A stretch of DNA of 64,000 nucleotides from Paracamarosporium sp. OC-R06-R3 (lineage: Eukaryota; Ascomycota; Dothideomycetes; Pleosporales; Didymosphaeriaceae): positions 310,001 to 374,000 of the forward strand of contig JACVRA010000063.1 of the NCBI GenBank assembly GCA_019828545.1, in the 5' to 3' direction. A model generated the notes under the pieces. That model saw only the letters and a list, made by a program, of their open reading frames with translations, did not search any database and was not told where the DNA came from. Position numbers and translations under genes: made by a program. Below are positions 11,001 to 23,082 of the stretch, piece after piece (position 1 is the first letter of the stretch; every line of letters starts with the position of its first letter).

Positions 11001-12747
11001 ACTCTTCTATTCTTACACCTATGCACAGAATGCTAGGATCGAAGAGTTCCACTAACATGCTCAAAGCACGTAACCTGGATTCTAACCTAGACCGTGACGA
11101 TCTAGTTGCGGATGAAGAAATGAAGAAACTCGCTTCTAAACGCAAGGACTTTGAGCATGCAGCTCGTGACGTGGACGAGCTTCGAAAAAGAGCACGTCCA
11201 CAGGAACGCGTCACTGCAGCGCAAGCGCTTCAGATGGTTAGCCTCAACATCTTCGAACGAGGTGAGATCATCGATTACAAGGAAATATATTTTTGTGGCA
11301 CCAAGAGCGCGAAGAAGCACGTGGGTGATCTAAACGCTACTACGGCGAATTTTGGGTACGATGACGATCGCGGCGACTACAACATTGTTCTTGGAGACCA
11401 TCTAGCCTATCGCTACGAGGTTGTAGATGTCCTCGGTAAAGGCAGCTTTGGACAGGTTGTACGCTGCGTCGATCATAAGACTGGTGCGCTTGTTGCAATT
11501 AAGATCATCCGCAACAAGAAACGCTTCCACCAGCAGGCATTGGTAGAAGTCAACATATTGCAAAAGTTGCGCGAATGGGTAAGCCTTGCTTCCAGAACCT
11601 ATTGTGGGCATATTGCTGACAGTCAACGTAGGATCCAGAGAATAAGCACAGCATGATCAACTTTACTCAAAGCTTTTACTTCCGTGGTCATCTCTGCATC
11701 TCAACGGAGCTTCTCGGTATGAACCTCTACGAGTTCATCAAAGCGCACGAGTTCAAGGGCTTCTCGCTCCGTCTCATTCGACGTTTCTGCAAGCAAATGC
11801 TCAGCTCACTAGTGTTGCTGAAGAGCAAGCGAGTGATTCATTGCGATTTGAAACCGGAGAACATTCTGCTTGCCCACCCGTTGCACTCAGAGATCAAGGT
11901 CATCGATTTTGGCTCTAGCTGCTTCGAGAACGAGAAAGTGTATACGTACATCCAATCACGGTTCTATCGGTCCCCTGAAGTCATCCTAGGCATGAGCTAC
12001 GGCCTGCCAATTGACATGTGGAGCTTGGGCTGTATCCTTGCCGAGCTTCTTACAGGATATCCGATCTTTCCCGGCGAAAACGAGCAGGAACAACTAGCAT
12101 GTATCATGGAGATCTTCGGGCCTCCAGAAAAGCATTTGATTGAAAAGAGCAGCCGGAAAAAACTGTTCTTCGACTCAATGGGCAAGCCACGCGTCACAGT
12201 CTCTACCAAAGGCCGCCGACGCAGGCCAAGCTCAAAGACGCTGCAGCAAGCACTCAAATGCGATGACGATGCTTTCCTTGATTTCATCGCACGCTGTCTT
12301 CGTTGGGATCCAGATCGGCGCATGAAGCCGGATGAAGCTATGCTTCACGAGTTCATCACGGGCGTCAAGCGAGCTACCCGGCCTCGACAACCGCTTACCG
12401 GAGCTTCGAGCGTAGCATCACCTATCAAGCGTGTAGCTCCATCCCAGACACCATCATCACGCGCACGACCTCTACCAGAACCGCCGGCCACGAGCTTTAA
12501 AAACGGCACCACCATGGCGTCGAACCGTGAGGTGTCAGGCAGCTCACCCGTCAAGGGCGCGCCGAGCGGACCCCGGCGACAATCGACTACTCAAGGAGCT
12601 TCGGCAGGAGCAGGCATCAAGAGAACTGTCAATGGGGCGCCGGCACCTGCTACGAGCAACCTTCCCCGGGTTGCCCAACGAAGCGTGTCCGGGAAGTCTG
12701 ACCTCGCTTCTGCAGCCGCGATGGCGAGCTTGAAGTCAGCGCGGTGA
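8068..12747 (+). CDS. DYRK-family protein kinase, Pom1-like
   Basis: Serine/threonine (dual-specificity) kinase resembling fission-yeast Pom1, a cell-polarity and division-site regulator. Four exons: 8068-8167, 8237-8429, 8488-11578 and 11632-12747; all introns are GT-AG and keep frame. The product is about 1499 residues. The first ~1050 residues are Ser/Pro-rich and disordered. The kinase domain begins near residue 1072: glycine loop GKGSFGQVV, catalytic lysine in ALVAIKII, catalytic loop HCDLKPENILL, metal-binding DFGSS, and activation-loop YTY, whose second tyrosine is the DYRK autophosphorylation position. The region before the domain (RGEIIDYKEIYFCG) is DYRK-homology-box-like. A second methionine at 8104 is an alternative start. 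Function in this fungus is inferred from family. Confidence 0.9.
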
Positions 12748-14138
12748 ACAAGGAGCAACATTACGAAAACGACTGCATTTATTTAGGAGCGGGGATATGA
12801 CGGGATCGTGGGCTGAAATTTCGTAACTAATACTATTCTTGGGGGGGTTTTGGTTTGTTTGCATCACATCAGATTCGCTTTTACGCACGACGCTTATACC
12901 CCCAAAACGTAGGTACTTTTTCTGCCTAGCGCGCTATATCAACAGCACAGGCATTGGATGGGTGGGGGGAGGGTTGCATGAGGCGGACATTGGGGTGGGC
13001 ATACTGTGCTGTTTAGTACCTACTATGACGCGTGCATGTGGGCGCGCGTCGTTAGACATCAAGACTATGTTTTTTGTACCTTAACGTGGGACTGGGGTTC
13101 TCATCTCTTTTCGTTGGTAGAGCTACACCGGTGTATGCTGGGGGGAGAGATTGTAGCGGGTGGTTGATAGCGGGGACTATTTACACGGGGGGTGTGAATG
13201 GAATGGAGCCAACGATGTTGGTTCGTTTGCCTAGTTCATATTTGATTAGGATGGTGCCGGCATAGTGAAGAAAAGCCAAGTCGCTCAAGACGTGCAAAAG
13301 GATGGATGCGCATGAACTAGAGGGGATGCAAGCGAAGTCGGAGGCGAGGCTGGACCCTGAGGTCGGTGTTTGGTGTGGCGCACGGGCCCGTGTTCGAGAA
13401 GTTTTGCTTCCCGGGCGAACCCCACCGAGAATCATGGCACCATGATTCCTTTTGCTGTGTGGGGAGGCGGGAGGCGGGAGGGCGAGTGTGTTCCGCTACC
13501 TAATGTCTTGACTAACGCCAGACCAATACAACTCATGGTATTCCCTCACAAGCCGTTTGGATGCCGCCGGCGGGCCAGTGTGGAGGCTTTCAATCGTGGC
13601 CCGTTGAGACATGGTGCCACCTCCAGCCTGGGAAGAGACGGCCGCGGATCTGGGGAGGAGATGGCAATTATTCATCCCGTCTGTAGTTTGTAATCCTGAT
13701 CACTCGACTCTGCACCCTCTGCCAGCCAGCCTGCCTGCCTGCCTGCCTCCAAGTCGTCCGAGCCTGCCGCACTTAGCCCGCCAGAAGTCCCTCAAGTCCC
13801 CCCTCCCCGCCGGCGCGCTACACAATTTGTCTCCCTTTCGCCCGCCCACATTATTGAGCACCAATCTTCCCTGGCCCTGAACCCCTGGCCCTCTTCCGGT
13901 TGCCGCCGCCGCGATTCCACGAGCCTGCGCGACCCTGGTGGCGCAGAACCCTCGGCTTGGTGGAAGAAAGTACCTCTTCGATACGCAAGCTTGATATCAC
14001 GCGACACCAGAATAAGCACCTTACTCCATCGTTCTGCTAACCAACCCGCGCGTCCGGCCCTTCTTTAGCACTCGTGCTTGCCTGGCTTCGAAGCAAAAAT
14101 ACCTTGAGCTGCACACGACCTCGCTGCCTCATCTCACC
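12748..14138. other. Intergenic region, kinase 3' end to IDO leader
   Basis: About 1.4 kb without a convincing gene. The first part is the presumed kinase 3'UTR. A short CCTG microsatellite lies at about 13728-13747. The 450 bases before the next gene are pyrimidine-rich, as expected for a promoter and leader. Confidence 0.45.
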
Positions 14139-15712
14139 ATGATTCCAGCGCTTCCACGCCTGGAGGACTACGACATATCTCCGCAAAACGGCTTCCTGCC
14201 TTCGGAGTTGCCTCTGGAGATACTACCTGATACTTACTACCAGCCGTGGGAGACGGTCGCCCGCAGCTTCCAGAGCCTCATCCTCGCCAAACGCCTCCGT
14301 CAGATAATTGATGCACTGCCTGTCCTGTCGACCGAGTTCCTCCTCACCGAAGCAGAATGGCGGAGAGCATATTCCATCCTTGGGTTCATGGCGCACGCCT
14401 ACGTTTGGGGTGGTGACCGACCTGCCGACGTAAGCCACCACTATCCGTCCTCACTATGCGAACTTCACTAATGCACCGCAGATCGTCCCACCGCCCGTGT
14501 CGATCCCGTTCCTGCAGACGTGCAAACACCTTGAGCTGCCGCCCGTAGCTACGTATGCCGGTGTGTGCCTGTGGAACTGGCGGCCGCTCTTCGATGGAGA
14601 ACCAGTCGACTCGCTCGAGAACCTTGCTACTCACATGACCTTCACCGGCTCGCTGGACGAATCATGGTTCTATCTTGTGTCTGTGGCTATCGAAGCCCGT
14701 GCTGGTCCAATTATTCCGATGATGATAGAAGCCATGGGTGCTGCGAGGAAGGGTGATAGCAACAAGGTCGTAGAATGCCTGCGAGCTTTCGCAGAGACAC
14801 TGGATGAGATAGGAGGCCTGCTTGAAAGGATGTACGAGAGTTGCGATCCTCACGTGTTCTATCACCGCATCCGCCCGTTCCTCGCAGGAGGCAAGAACAT
14901 GGCCGACGCTGGATTGCCTCACGGCGTCATGTTCGACGATGGCACGGGGGAGCAGCCGTATGTGCAGTTTGCTGGCGGCAGCAATGCTCAGAGCTCTGTC
15001 ATCCAGTTCTTCGACATTGTCCTGGGCGTTGAGCACCGCCAGACTGGTGAAAAGAAATCAAGCAGCTCAGGCCCCGAAGCATCATCAACACAAGCTCCTG
15101 CTCACGGCTTTCTCCTGGAGATGCGGAAGTACATGCCAGGGCCTCACCGTCGCTTCCTCGAGCATGTCGAGCGCGTAGCTAACATCCGTGAATATGTCAA
15201 TAGCCGTCGGCACGATCGCGCACTTGTCACTGCTTATGACGCGTGTCTGGCGATGCTGCGGACGCTCCGTGACAAGCACATTCAGATTGTATCCCGCTAC
15301 ATCATCATCAAATCAAGGGAGTCACGGTCACACTCACGATCGCTTTCTCCCAAAGAGGCTTCGACTCAGCGTCTAAACCTTGCGAACACGGTACGACGGG
15401 GTAACAGCAAGAAGCTTCGTGGGACCGGCGGCACAGCTTTGATCCCATTCTTGAAGCAAGCTCGGGACGAGACTGGCGAACCTGCGATCGATGCATGGGC
15501 TCGACGGTTACTCAACAACGGTCCCGGCGGCATCACGATGAACGATGGTGTAGCGATGTTGGGTAAGATGAACGAGCACTTCACTGGTGAGGTCGAGGTT
15601 GTAGGTCTTGCTGGGACCTGGAGCGTGGACGATAGTGAAGGTGGCGTAAGTTTGCTTCGCAAAGCATGTGATGAGCACCAGCACTGACAGTAGACAGATA
15701 TGCCACTGGTAA
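14139..15712 (+). CDS. Indoleamine 2,3-dioxygenase
   Basis: Haem dioxygenase that opens the indole ring of tryptophan to N-formylkynurenine, first step of the kynurenine/NAD route (BNA2-type). Exons: 14139-14429, 14482-15645 and 15698-15712. Family landmarks include YDISPQNGFLPSE, HAYVWGG, PVATYAGVCLWNW, SLDESWFYLV, and VSRYIIIKSR after the histidine of RDKHIQIVSRY, the expected proximal haem ligand. A GTAAGT donor at 15646 with branch-like CACTGAC and acceptor TAGACAG gives a 15-base last exon ending GGICHW. Reading through that intron instead gives an end at 15687. The spliced end fits the family better as I remember it, but RNA evidence would decide. Product about 489 residues. Confidence 0.88.
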
Positions 15713-16262
15713 ACACTGAATAGGAGATTCGATACCCCACAAGTCTCTGCGTATGCTGCCTGCCAACGGGACCACGACATTTGTATTCATGCGGACATAT
15801 TATCTCAAAAGGTGTGTAGGAGATAGTGTGCCCGTACCGCAACTGTACCATATACCCCACCATTCCACTCCACGATGGTGAAAGGTTGCGTGATCGGAGT
15901 TATGGTTGCGATTCACTAGATTAGATAAATTGCATCATAGTGCATAATAAATCGGTTGCTCTGTTTGCCTGACCGTCAAAAGCTACACGATGGGTCCAGA
16001 ATTGTGGCGTCTATGCGCCTCGTGCATCATTCACCCCGCCGCGTGCAAGCATACGCAAACGCGCGATCCAGGCGCGTCTGACGTCATGACGTCATCGTTC
16101 ACATGCGTGCAGTCTAGCGAAAAGGTCGTAGGCACCCAACAAACAGAGCACATATATACCTTCAGATCGCGCCCTACGACTTGAGATTTGACACTCTGAA
16201 ACCTGAAGCAAATTCAACTCAACCTCTGTACTTTTTCCATTTCAAACAAGCAATCAGCAACC
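15713..16262 (+). promoter_or_regulatory. Promoter of the CsbD-like gene: tandem CRE sites and TATA
   Basis: Two complete TGACGTCA palindromes abut at 16079-16086 and 16087-16094. A TATA-like CATATATA lies at about 16151-16158, roughly 105 bases before the start codon. TGACGTCA is the classic site of Atf1/AtfA-type stress bZIP factors, which fits a stress-protein gene downstream. Binding is inferred. Confidence 0.65.
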
Positions 16263-17026
16263 ATGTCCGGCAACAACAAAGACCAGACCTCGACGCTTCA
16301 AAGCGTGGTCGACCAAGCCAGCGCAGCAGTCTCATCAGCGATTGGCTCCTTGACCGGCAATCCTGCGGACAAGGTACGTTAGCTTCGGCTCCCCTTTTAT
16401 CTTCCTCACACGCAACAATCCGCGCAATGCCATGAGCGAGCGCACAAGCAGCAAGAGCCGCAAGCTCTTCAGCATCGTCGCACGCCTGTGCGACTGGTCG
16501 CTCATGCTGCTCGGCCCTCTGCGCGCCCGCTACGTACACAGTCCTCCCTCATCGCAGTACAAGTATCGAAGACTAATACGTTGAACAGCGCGAAGCAGAC
16601 ACCAAGCGCGCCACTGCCGACGCCGAACATGACCTCTCCCACACGGCGGCAAAGGCCGGCCCCTTCACGGTGAACGCCTCGGGCGGCGTCGCAAAGGACG
16701 ACCCGGATCGCTCGGCGGGCAGCTGGAACCAGACGGTGGGCTCGGCGAAGGAAGCTGTCGGCGGGCTCGTGGGCGCCGAGGGCCTGAAGCAGGAGGGCAT
16801 CCGCCAGAACGAGGAGGGCAAGGCACAGGAGGCTCAGGGTCAGGTCAAGGATCTCGGCAAGGGCCTCGGCGACCGTGTTGGGGGGACCATCGGTGGTGCA
16901 GTCGCGGGCTTGACGGGTAATGCTGCGCAGCAGAGCGAGGCGCAGAGGCAGCACGATGAGGGCAAGGCGCGTCAGCGTGGCGTGGAGGCCGACTTGCAGA
17001 AGCAGGCGCGCGAGGATCAAGTTTGA
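16263..17026 (+). CDS. CsbD-like stress-response protein
   Basis: Small hydrophilic protein of the CsbD-like group, some fungal members of which are annotated as mismatch/cruciform DNA-recognition proteins. Exon 1 is 16263-16373 and exon 2 is 16589-17026; the 215-base GTACGT...CAG intron is long for this window. Product is about 182 residues, rich in Gly, Ala, Lys, Glu and Gln. The repeated pattern (GSWNQTVGSAKEAVGGLVG, EGIRQNEEGKAQEAQGQVKD, GNAAQQSEAQRQHDEGKARQ) is typical of LEA/CsbD-like helices. No signal peptide or membrane segment. The promoter has two CRE sites, consistent with stress induction. Molecular activity is unknown. Confidence 0.8.
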
Positions 17027-17848
17027 GGAGGTGGTGTGTGGTCAAAGGCGGAATATACATGGGATGGAATGGATTGGGTTAATACATGGGATAGGAATTG
17101 CTGGGTAGCATTCCTGGAATGATGGATGGGCCACGGATGATATCCCCTTTTCCTAGGTTTATGAAATGGATGAAATGAATTGGTCATTCTCTAGATTTTT
17201 GTCTTGATGTTGAGTGCGACTTGTGACTACAGACGACGTTGAATTCCAAGAAAATTGGACCTTGATGTTGCAACCAGAAGTCTAGAAGTGTATGATCCTC
17301 TTGGGCACCATGCTAAGCTGTGTAACACCACGGCCATTGTCTGCTGTCTGGATCGGAACCCGCGGCTCCACCAAGCGAAGGCCTCGACTGTTCATAGAAT
17401 CACAGAGGCTGGGATTGCATATGACGATGATGTCGGATCCGCAAGCACATGGCCAAATGACGTGGCTGTGCGCGGCTCCCTTCCAAGTGTGGCGCCTCGC
17501 AAAAGCAAGAAAGGACCACTCGAGCTCCGTCACCGACATTACGCAAGCGCTGCGTGAAACCGCTGGAATCTTGGTCGAAGGACGGGCGGCCAAGATTGTC
17601 GAGGTGTGGCGCGGCATGGATCGGGTGTGGCGGCAGCGCTGCGTGATTGAGTGGCAGGCGCGAGGCGGAAGCGCTACGTCATGGGCCCATCAGCCAGGCG
17701 CCGTCAGGACAAACGGCAGGCCAGGAATCGAATAAATACCATCCGCGCTTCCGGGCACCGCTCGACACTCACTCCAAGTCGAACTACCTGCCTCTTAGCC
17801 TCCTGTCTTAGACGCTTTCTCAGCCAGAACCCAAACCAAGCCGCCATC
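17027..17848. other. Intergenic region before PMP3
   Basis: About 0.8 kb, no supported gene. It holds the CsbD-like 3' end and the PMP3 promoter. TGACGTGG near 17457 and TACGTCA near 17675 are CRE-like half sites upstream of PMP3; function is inferred. Confidence 0.4.
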
Positions 17849-18138
17849 ATGCCTTTCACCGCAAGGTAAGTCGATGCTCTGTCAGTAGCGGGGTTGTATC
17901 GAGCATTGGCTGACGAGCTCCCAGCGATATCATCAAGATCATCTTCGCCATCTTCCTCCCGCCGCTCGGTGTGTTCCTCGAGCGTGGTTGCAATGCCGAC
18001 TTCTTCATCAACATCCTGTTGACCATCCTGGGTTACATTCCGGTATGCTCCTCCAAACACCACCTCACATGCACCAATGTCGTTGCTGACCAAGCCCAGG
18101 GTATCATCCACGCGCTGTACATTATTCTGAAGTTCTAG
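17849..18138 (+). CDS. PMP3: Plasma membrane proteolipid 3 (Pmp3/UPF0057)
   Basis: Very small two-helix membrane protein of the Pmp3/Sna family, linked in yeast to membrane potential and cation tolerance. Three exons, 17849-17865, 17925-18042 and 18100-18138, were assembled by eye; each join keeps frame. The product is about 57 residues, the standard size. The diagnostic block is FLPPLGVFLERGC, followed by the second hydrophobic helix INILLTILGYIPGIIHALYI and a short C-terminal ILKF. The exons are too short to show as one long ORF. Stress induction is plausible from CRE-like sites upstream. Confidence 0.94.
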
Positions 18139-18806
18139 CCGGGGGCGGCACGAGCGAGCACTTCTCGATGACATGAACGATATGCCATCCACGATACCCT
18201 TTTTCCTTTCGCCAGCGCTTCCTAGCCGCAGTCCCGCGTTTGCCAGCTTCAACGTGCTGGCTTGAATGCCACCGCATTGCTTCGCTCAGCGGCTCTCGCG
18301 GGGCGCGGAGATGCGAGCGGCGGCTCCTCTGTTTATCATGTCTAGGGGATGAGCACTACATGAAGGCGTCTTGGTCTCTACGGCAATTTTCTTTTGGGCT
18401 TCTGCATGACTGAGAAGCATAGCGTAATGTCAAATCAATGCAAACATCCTACCATGTACTTTTGATTGGTGCAGCTTGTTATCATGTGTGACGTAGAGGG
18501 ATGTAGTGTGTCGTGTGGAGGAAGACAGAGGTAGCCAAGCTACTCGTGACACAGTTTTGCCCAAGTGTCTCGGACAGCCCTGCCTATGACGTGTGCGCCG
18601 TTGTTGGTTGATCCTCCCGCGCATCCCCCGGACTTCCGCTGTCGTGTTTGCTTGGCACAACCATGGAATCTGACACCAACAATTCTCAACTGCGAGAGTG
18701 ACACCGCGGCACACCGCAGTGCTAACCAAGCTCCATACGCATACATGTCTCCCCGCACGCACACTCCAAGCCGAACCAACACGCCACCCAGCCGGGCTAG
18801 AGAGCG
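18139..18806. other. Intergenic region, PMP3 to CNOT11-like gene
   Basis: About 0.67 kb with no supported gene or RNA; probable PMP3 3'UTR and the next promoter. Confidence 0.4.
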
Positions 18807-19947
18807 ATGGACGCTTCCCAAGCCCTGACTCGAGCCGAGATACAAACCCTCAGCGACGCCGACCGCTCCTGCGAAGACGCCAACCGCCAGCTAAGACATG
18901 CCGGCGCACACAGAGACAGCAGTGGCTCAGGCATCTTTGAAGAGTCGCTGAGATTGAAGAACACGCTGGACACGTACGAAGCCCAAGGTAGGTGCTGAAG
19001 ATAAAATTGCACAGCGCTGGCATCTGACTTGTGCTTCAACAGCCAAGTCAAAGCCCTCGTGGGAGGCACTCTCCGTGCTAGTAAATGTCGAATACAGGCT
19101 GTACGTTCTCAACCAGACTACGCCGCTGCGCAACAACCCCTTCCTCTCGCACTGGGTCGAGGCCATTCAGAGGCTTGCGACGCCCTCTGCGCAGGGCGAT
19201 GCAAAAACAGATGGCTCCATAACCAACGACGAGATCAACACGGTGCGCGTGGAGCTTATCAGAGCGCTGCTGCAGTCGCGCAACCCCTCGCAGTTCGCGC
19301 GCGCAAGCCCACGCCAACTACACAAGAACTACGTCGAGATGCGACAAATGTCTCCCTTCAACATCAGAACATATGTGCGCATGCTCGAGGAAGAAGGCAT
19401 CTACGAGCGCACGCCCGAGCCCGACAGCGACTCCCCGAAGAGCACCGCCTCGTCGCCCGCGAAGCACGGAGCCGGAAAGCTGAACGAGTTTCAGCGCTGG
19501 AAGCGGGACATGCTTTCGAGGTTAGAAACCGAGCCCGAGCACGCTATCCCAGAGCTCACACACCTCCCTATAGAGCTGTCCTCCCTCGACTTCCTAACCA
19601 CGCTGCTGCAAGACAAGACACTCCCGTCGCTGAGCATCGAGCCGGCGCCCGTGATCGCAGACTACATCCAGCACGCGCTGCGGCTGGTGGAGAAAATGGG
19701 ACCGTCTGGCGCCACTTCCGACGCTGGAGCGGAGGTCTTGCTGGAGAGCGGCAGGGAGGCCCAGACAAGGGCCGTCAAGTTGTTGCTACTTTTCATGCGA
19801 AATCTCATCCGCAAGGCTTTGTTGCCGCTCGAATCGATATACTTCGAGATTCAGGAGATCTGCGTTAGGTATGTGTGGATCAGGGAGGTGAGGGAGTTTA
19901 GGGCTTTTGTCGAGGAAGGCGAGGGGGAGGAACGCGATGAGGGGTGA
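18807..19947 (+). CDS. CNOT11-like subunit of the CCR4-NOT complex (DUF2363)
   Basis: Probable fungal relative of CNOT11, a CCR4-NOT deadenylase subunit that in animals sits with CNOT10 on the CNOT1 N-terminus. Exon 1 is 18807-18987 and exon 2 is 19043-19947; the intron starts GTAGGT and ends AACAG. Product is about 361 residues. The middle has SPFNIRTYVRMLEEEGIYER. The C-terminal third matches the DUF2363 pattern: ELSSLDFLTTLLQDKTLP, VIADYIQHALR, AVKLLLLFMRNLIRKALL, FEIQEICVRYVWIREVREFR. The acidic tail EEGEGEERDEG is likely disordered. Budding yeast lacks a clear CNOT11, so the role here rests on family. Confidence 0.72.
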
Positions 19948-21571
19948 GCTTTTGTAACAAGGGCGGGGAGAGAGAGGGCTTGCGTGATGAGGAGGAGGAG
20001 GAGGTGCGTGGTTCAACCCACTGGGTCGGTGTTTACTTTTCTCGCGCGTCTCTCTTTTTGCTGAGTATCTCTCTAAGAGGTAGCCGTTGTCTTGCCCTAC
20101 TAATGGTAAAGTAAGAAGCCGTGCATGATGCACCATCGCACATCGGCATCTTTCCTTGCCAGTCTAGATCCCTCGGGCGGGAAACGTACGTACACAATAG
20201 AGCACTCGAGATCCCCAACATGTCATGACATCTGGCACAATCATTGGACAATATGAATGCTCTGGAGCGACGCTGCGCTGCGCTGGCTGAAACTAGGTGG
20301 GCGTGGGCGGCGGCCACTCACTCGGCGCGACGGGTACGGTAGGGTAGGGTACATCAGAATTTCGCGCTAGATTGGGAGACCGGCTCCAAACCATCTCGTT
20401 TCACTATCTGTGCTTTAAAACACTTGACGGGTGCTTTCTCAAACCTGTTTTTTTTTTTTTGTGTTTTCTGTTTTTAACGAGGGTTTGGCTTTCGCTTTTT
20501 TGGCTGTTGGGCAGATACAGACACATGCGGTGAGTTTGTTGAGAGTTGTGTTGTGGTTATGTTGGTATGTTGGAGATTTGGGGATTGGCTTGAAGCCGAA
20601 AAAGTTGGGACTATGGTACTAGGTTGGCAAACAATGCTCTGGCACGCGGATACGAGACGGGAATAGGTCCCGAGGTTTCGAAGGTGTGCTGGGTACCATG
20701 CCGTGTGGGTGAGTTTGAAGCCAGTCGCCGAGCAGCAGCAACGAGGTCAGACGTGACTTGCTGCAGCCTTACGCTGCGCCTCTTATGCCTAATTGCCCTA
20801 GTTGCTATTCTCATGGCTCTCGGAAGGGGAGCTGTGGGTGCGTTTGTGGGGTGTTCCTCGGCATCGCGGACGCTCTGGCAAGCCTCATAGGTCACACGTC
20901 CCCCAGAAGCCGCTTTCTGCGTTTTGAATCAGTTAAGTTTAGACCTCTGCAAAGCCCCGAAACACCGTATTGGGAATCACTTCCTTCAGATGTCAAACAT
21001 CAATGCGCTCGACGTCGTGTGGGACAACGTTGTTCCGACAAGCGTTCTGTTTCTGGGCCAAGCACGCCCAAGGTTGCCCTGCCCAGGCTGATGGAGAAGA
21101 TCTACCCGCTGCGGCCATCCTAGCACTACACCAGTTCTTGCTCCACTCTGCTCGATATCGTTTGACTGGCGCCGTCTCATCCGCCGTGTTGGGAGCTCTG
21201 CTTCCGGTCTCATGGCGGTATCCTGCAGCGCCTCCGAGACCCGTGCCCCTAGCAGCATCTTCTCGCTCTCAGCTCTGGTTTGGCTCTTCGCGGCCGAAGC
21301 TTGGTATCATCCAAGCTTTTCCGCCGAGGTTGTGTCATCGCCGGTGGCGTTTGATACCCGTATATAAGGCATCTGGATGTCCAGTCCAGATGAACCATCA
21401 CCATCAGCTTTCTTTCCTCGTCCAACAATCTTCCAGACTCGCTTCTTCCGTTTCCTCCTAATACTTTTCTCTTGCGCCGGCCGCTTGTTTAATACTCCGT
21501 TTCCAAGCTTTCTTTTTGACTATCTATTTCATCAACTTCTAATTCTTTATCCAAAGTCCGATATATTCAAG
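19948..21571 (+). promoter_or_regulatory. Long intergenic region with TATA box of the Egh16-like gene
   Basis: About 1.6 kb with no supported gene. A clear TATATAAG at 21361-21368 lies about 205 bases before the Egh16-like start, followed by a pyrimidine-rich leader. A run of 13 T residues lies at about 20448-20460. Such a long TATA-containing promoter fits a strongly regulated secreted-protein gene. Confidence 0.55.
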
Positions 21572-22601
21572 ATGCGTTACTCTCTGGCTGCCATCGCTGC
21601 TTTCGCGGCTTCTACCTCTGCTCACGGTGTCGTCACCGCTGTTCAGGGTGCTAACGGTGTCACTATGCCTGGTCTTTCTGGTGAGCACTTCCTTCTTTTC
21701 TTCTCTGGACGCCTGACTAATAATGAGCAGTTCAGGATGGTACTCCCCGTGACTGTGCCTCTCCTAGGTGCGGCTCTGAGGCCGATACCTCCATCATCCG
21801 TGCTCGTGAGATGGGCGGCAAGGCCTCTGCTCTCGGCCGCACCCAGGGTGGAGGTGCCGTTGATGCCGGTGCTGCCATCGCTGCCTTCATGGGCGGAGCT
21901 GGTGGTGCTGCCGCTGCCCCCGCTGCTGGTACTGCTGGTGCTGCTACCGGCGCTGGTGCTGCCACCGCGGGCGCTGCCACGACCAAGCGTCAGAGCGGTA
22001 AGCATTTCTCCGACTCGGTATTCCCATGAGCCTCGTCCACTGACACACATGATAGGAAAGGGCACCAAGACCCCCAAGGGCACTGTTGAGAACAGCGTTG
22101 CCGCCGCCGCCGGTGCGGGTGCTGCCTCTGGCCTCCCTACCACCTCTGACGACGGTACCATCACCATGACCTTCCACCAGGTCAACCAGGACGGTGCCGG
22201 CCCGCTCACCGCCCAGATCGACGCCACCTCGGGCGGCACCGACCCCGCTGCGTTCCAGGACGCACAGGTCACGCAGAACGTCCCTGGCATCGGCATTGGC
22301 GGTCTCTCCGCGGCCACCACCACCGACTTCCCCGTCAAGGTACGCTCGCTCATCTTTCTGCTTATACTCCACAGTCCCCTGACAGATAGAACAGGTCCAG
22401 ATGCCCCAGGGCATGACCTGCTCCGGTACCGCCGGCGGCGCCTCCAACGTCTGCGTCGTCCGCGTCCAGAACAGCGCTCTCGCTGGCCCCTTCGGCGGCT
22501 CCGGCGCCTTCACGCAGTCCACTGCCGCCAAGAAGCGTGCCGTCGAGTACAACCTCCGCAAGAGGCACATGGCCCGCGGCATCCTCGGCAAGCCCGAGTA
22601 A
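21572..22601 (+). CDS. Secreted Egh16/CAS1 (GAS1/MAS3-type) protein
   Basis: Secreted protein of the Egh16-like family, described in several fungi as expressed during appressorium formation or infection; biochemical function is unknown. Exons: 21572-21680, 21731-21997, 22056-22339 and 22395-22601. Product is about 288 residues. It starts with a signal peptide (MRYSLAAIAAFAASTSAHG), then the family sequence GVVTAVQGANGVTMPGLS, DGTPRDCASPRCGSEADTSI and SALGRTQGGGAVDA. An Ala/Gly-rich linker carries a KR dipeptide. The C-terminal half (TITMTFHQVNQDGAGPL, GMTCSGTAGGASNVCVVRVQN) has conserved cysteines and ends in a basic tail. All four joins keep frame. Confidence 0.9.
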
Positions 22602-23082
22602 GCGATTCGTCTCGTCTCGATTCGCTCTTCCCGTTGGATTCGACTGGATGAAGGATTGCTGGGCAATCACGAGGAGATGAATAAGTAGAAGGAGCTTGGA
22701 GCGGAAGAAAGAGATGGTGATGACGATCCTTTTGTACCTTTCGAAGTTGTTGTCGTTGTTGAGTATGTATATAACTGGCTGACTGACTGTATACGCTCCT
22801 TGGTAATTGCGTTGTGTTTAATCGAGAGTGGTTGGGAGGAAGGCAAGGCGATGCAGAGTAATTTGTACATAGGACGGGTTCTGGAACTGTTGGGTGATCT
22901 ATTTTGCCGTCTTTGCTTCGTCGTGGTGTTTGAGTGAGTTCATTGACGCTGTTGACCTATCACGAGAGTATGATGGTTCCAGCTAATCGATTTCGGATGA
23001 AATTATATGACTAGTAAGTAATCAAGTTAGCTTTCGCCGATTTAACAGTTTCTTGCTTGAGCGAGTGATGGCTGGTTCGGCC
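22602..23082. other. Intergenic region, convergent 3' ends
   Basis: About 0.48 kb between two converging genes. I see only presumed 3' untranslated sequence. Confidence 0.4.

Noticed and set aside
13728..13747. CCTG microsatellite
   Set aside because: Very short and in an ordinary intergenic region; listed only in passing.
20338..20352. GGTAGGGTAGGGTA short repeat resembling a telomeric motif
   Set aside because: Too short and not the TTAGGG unit.
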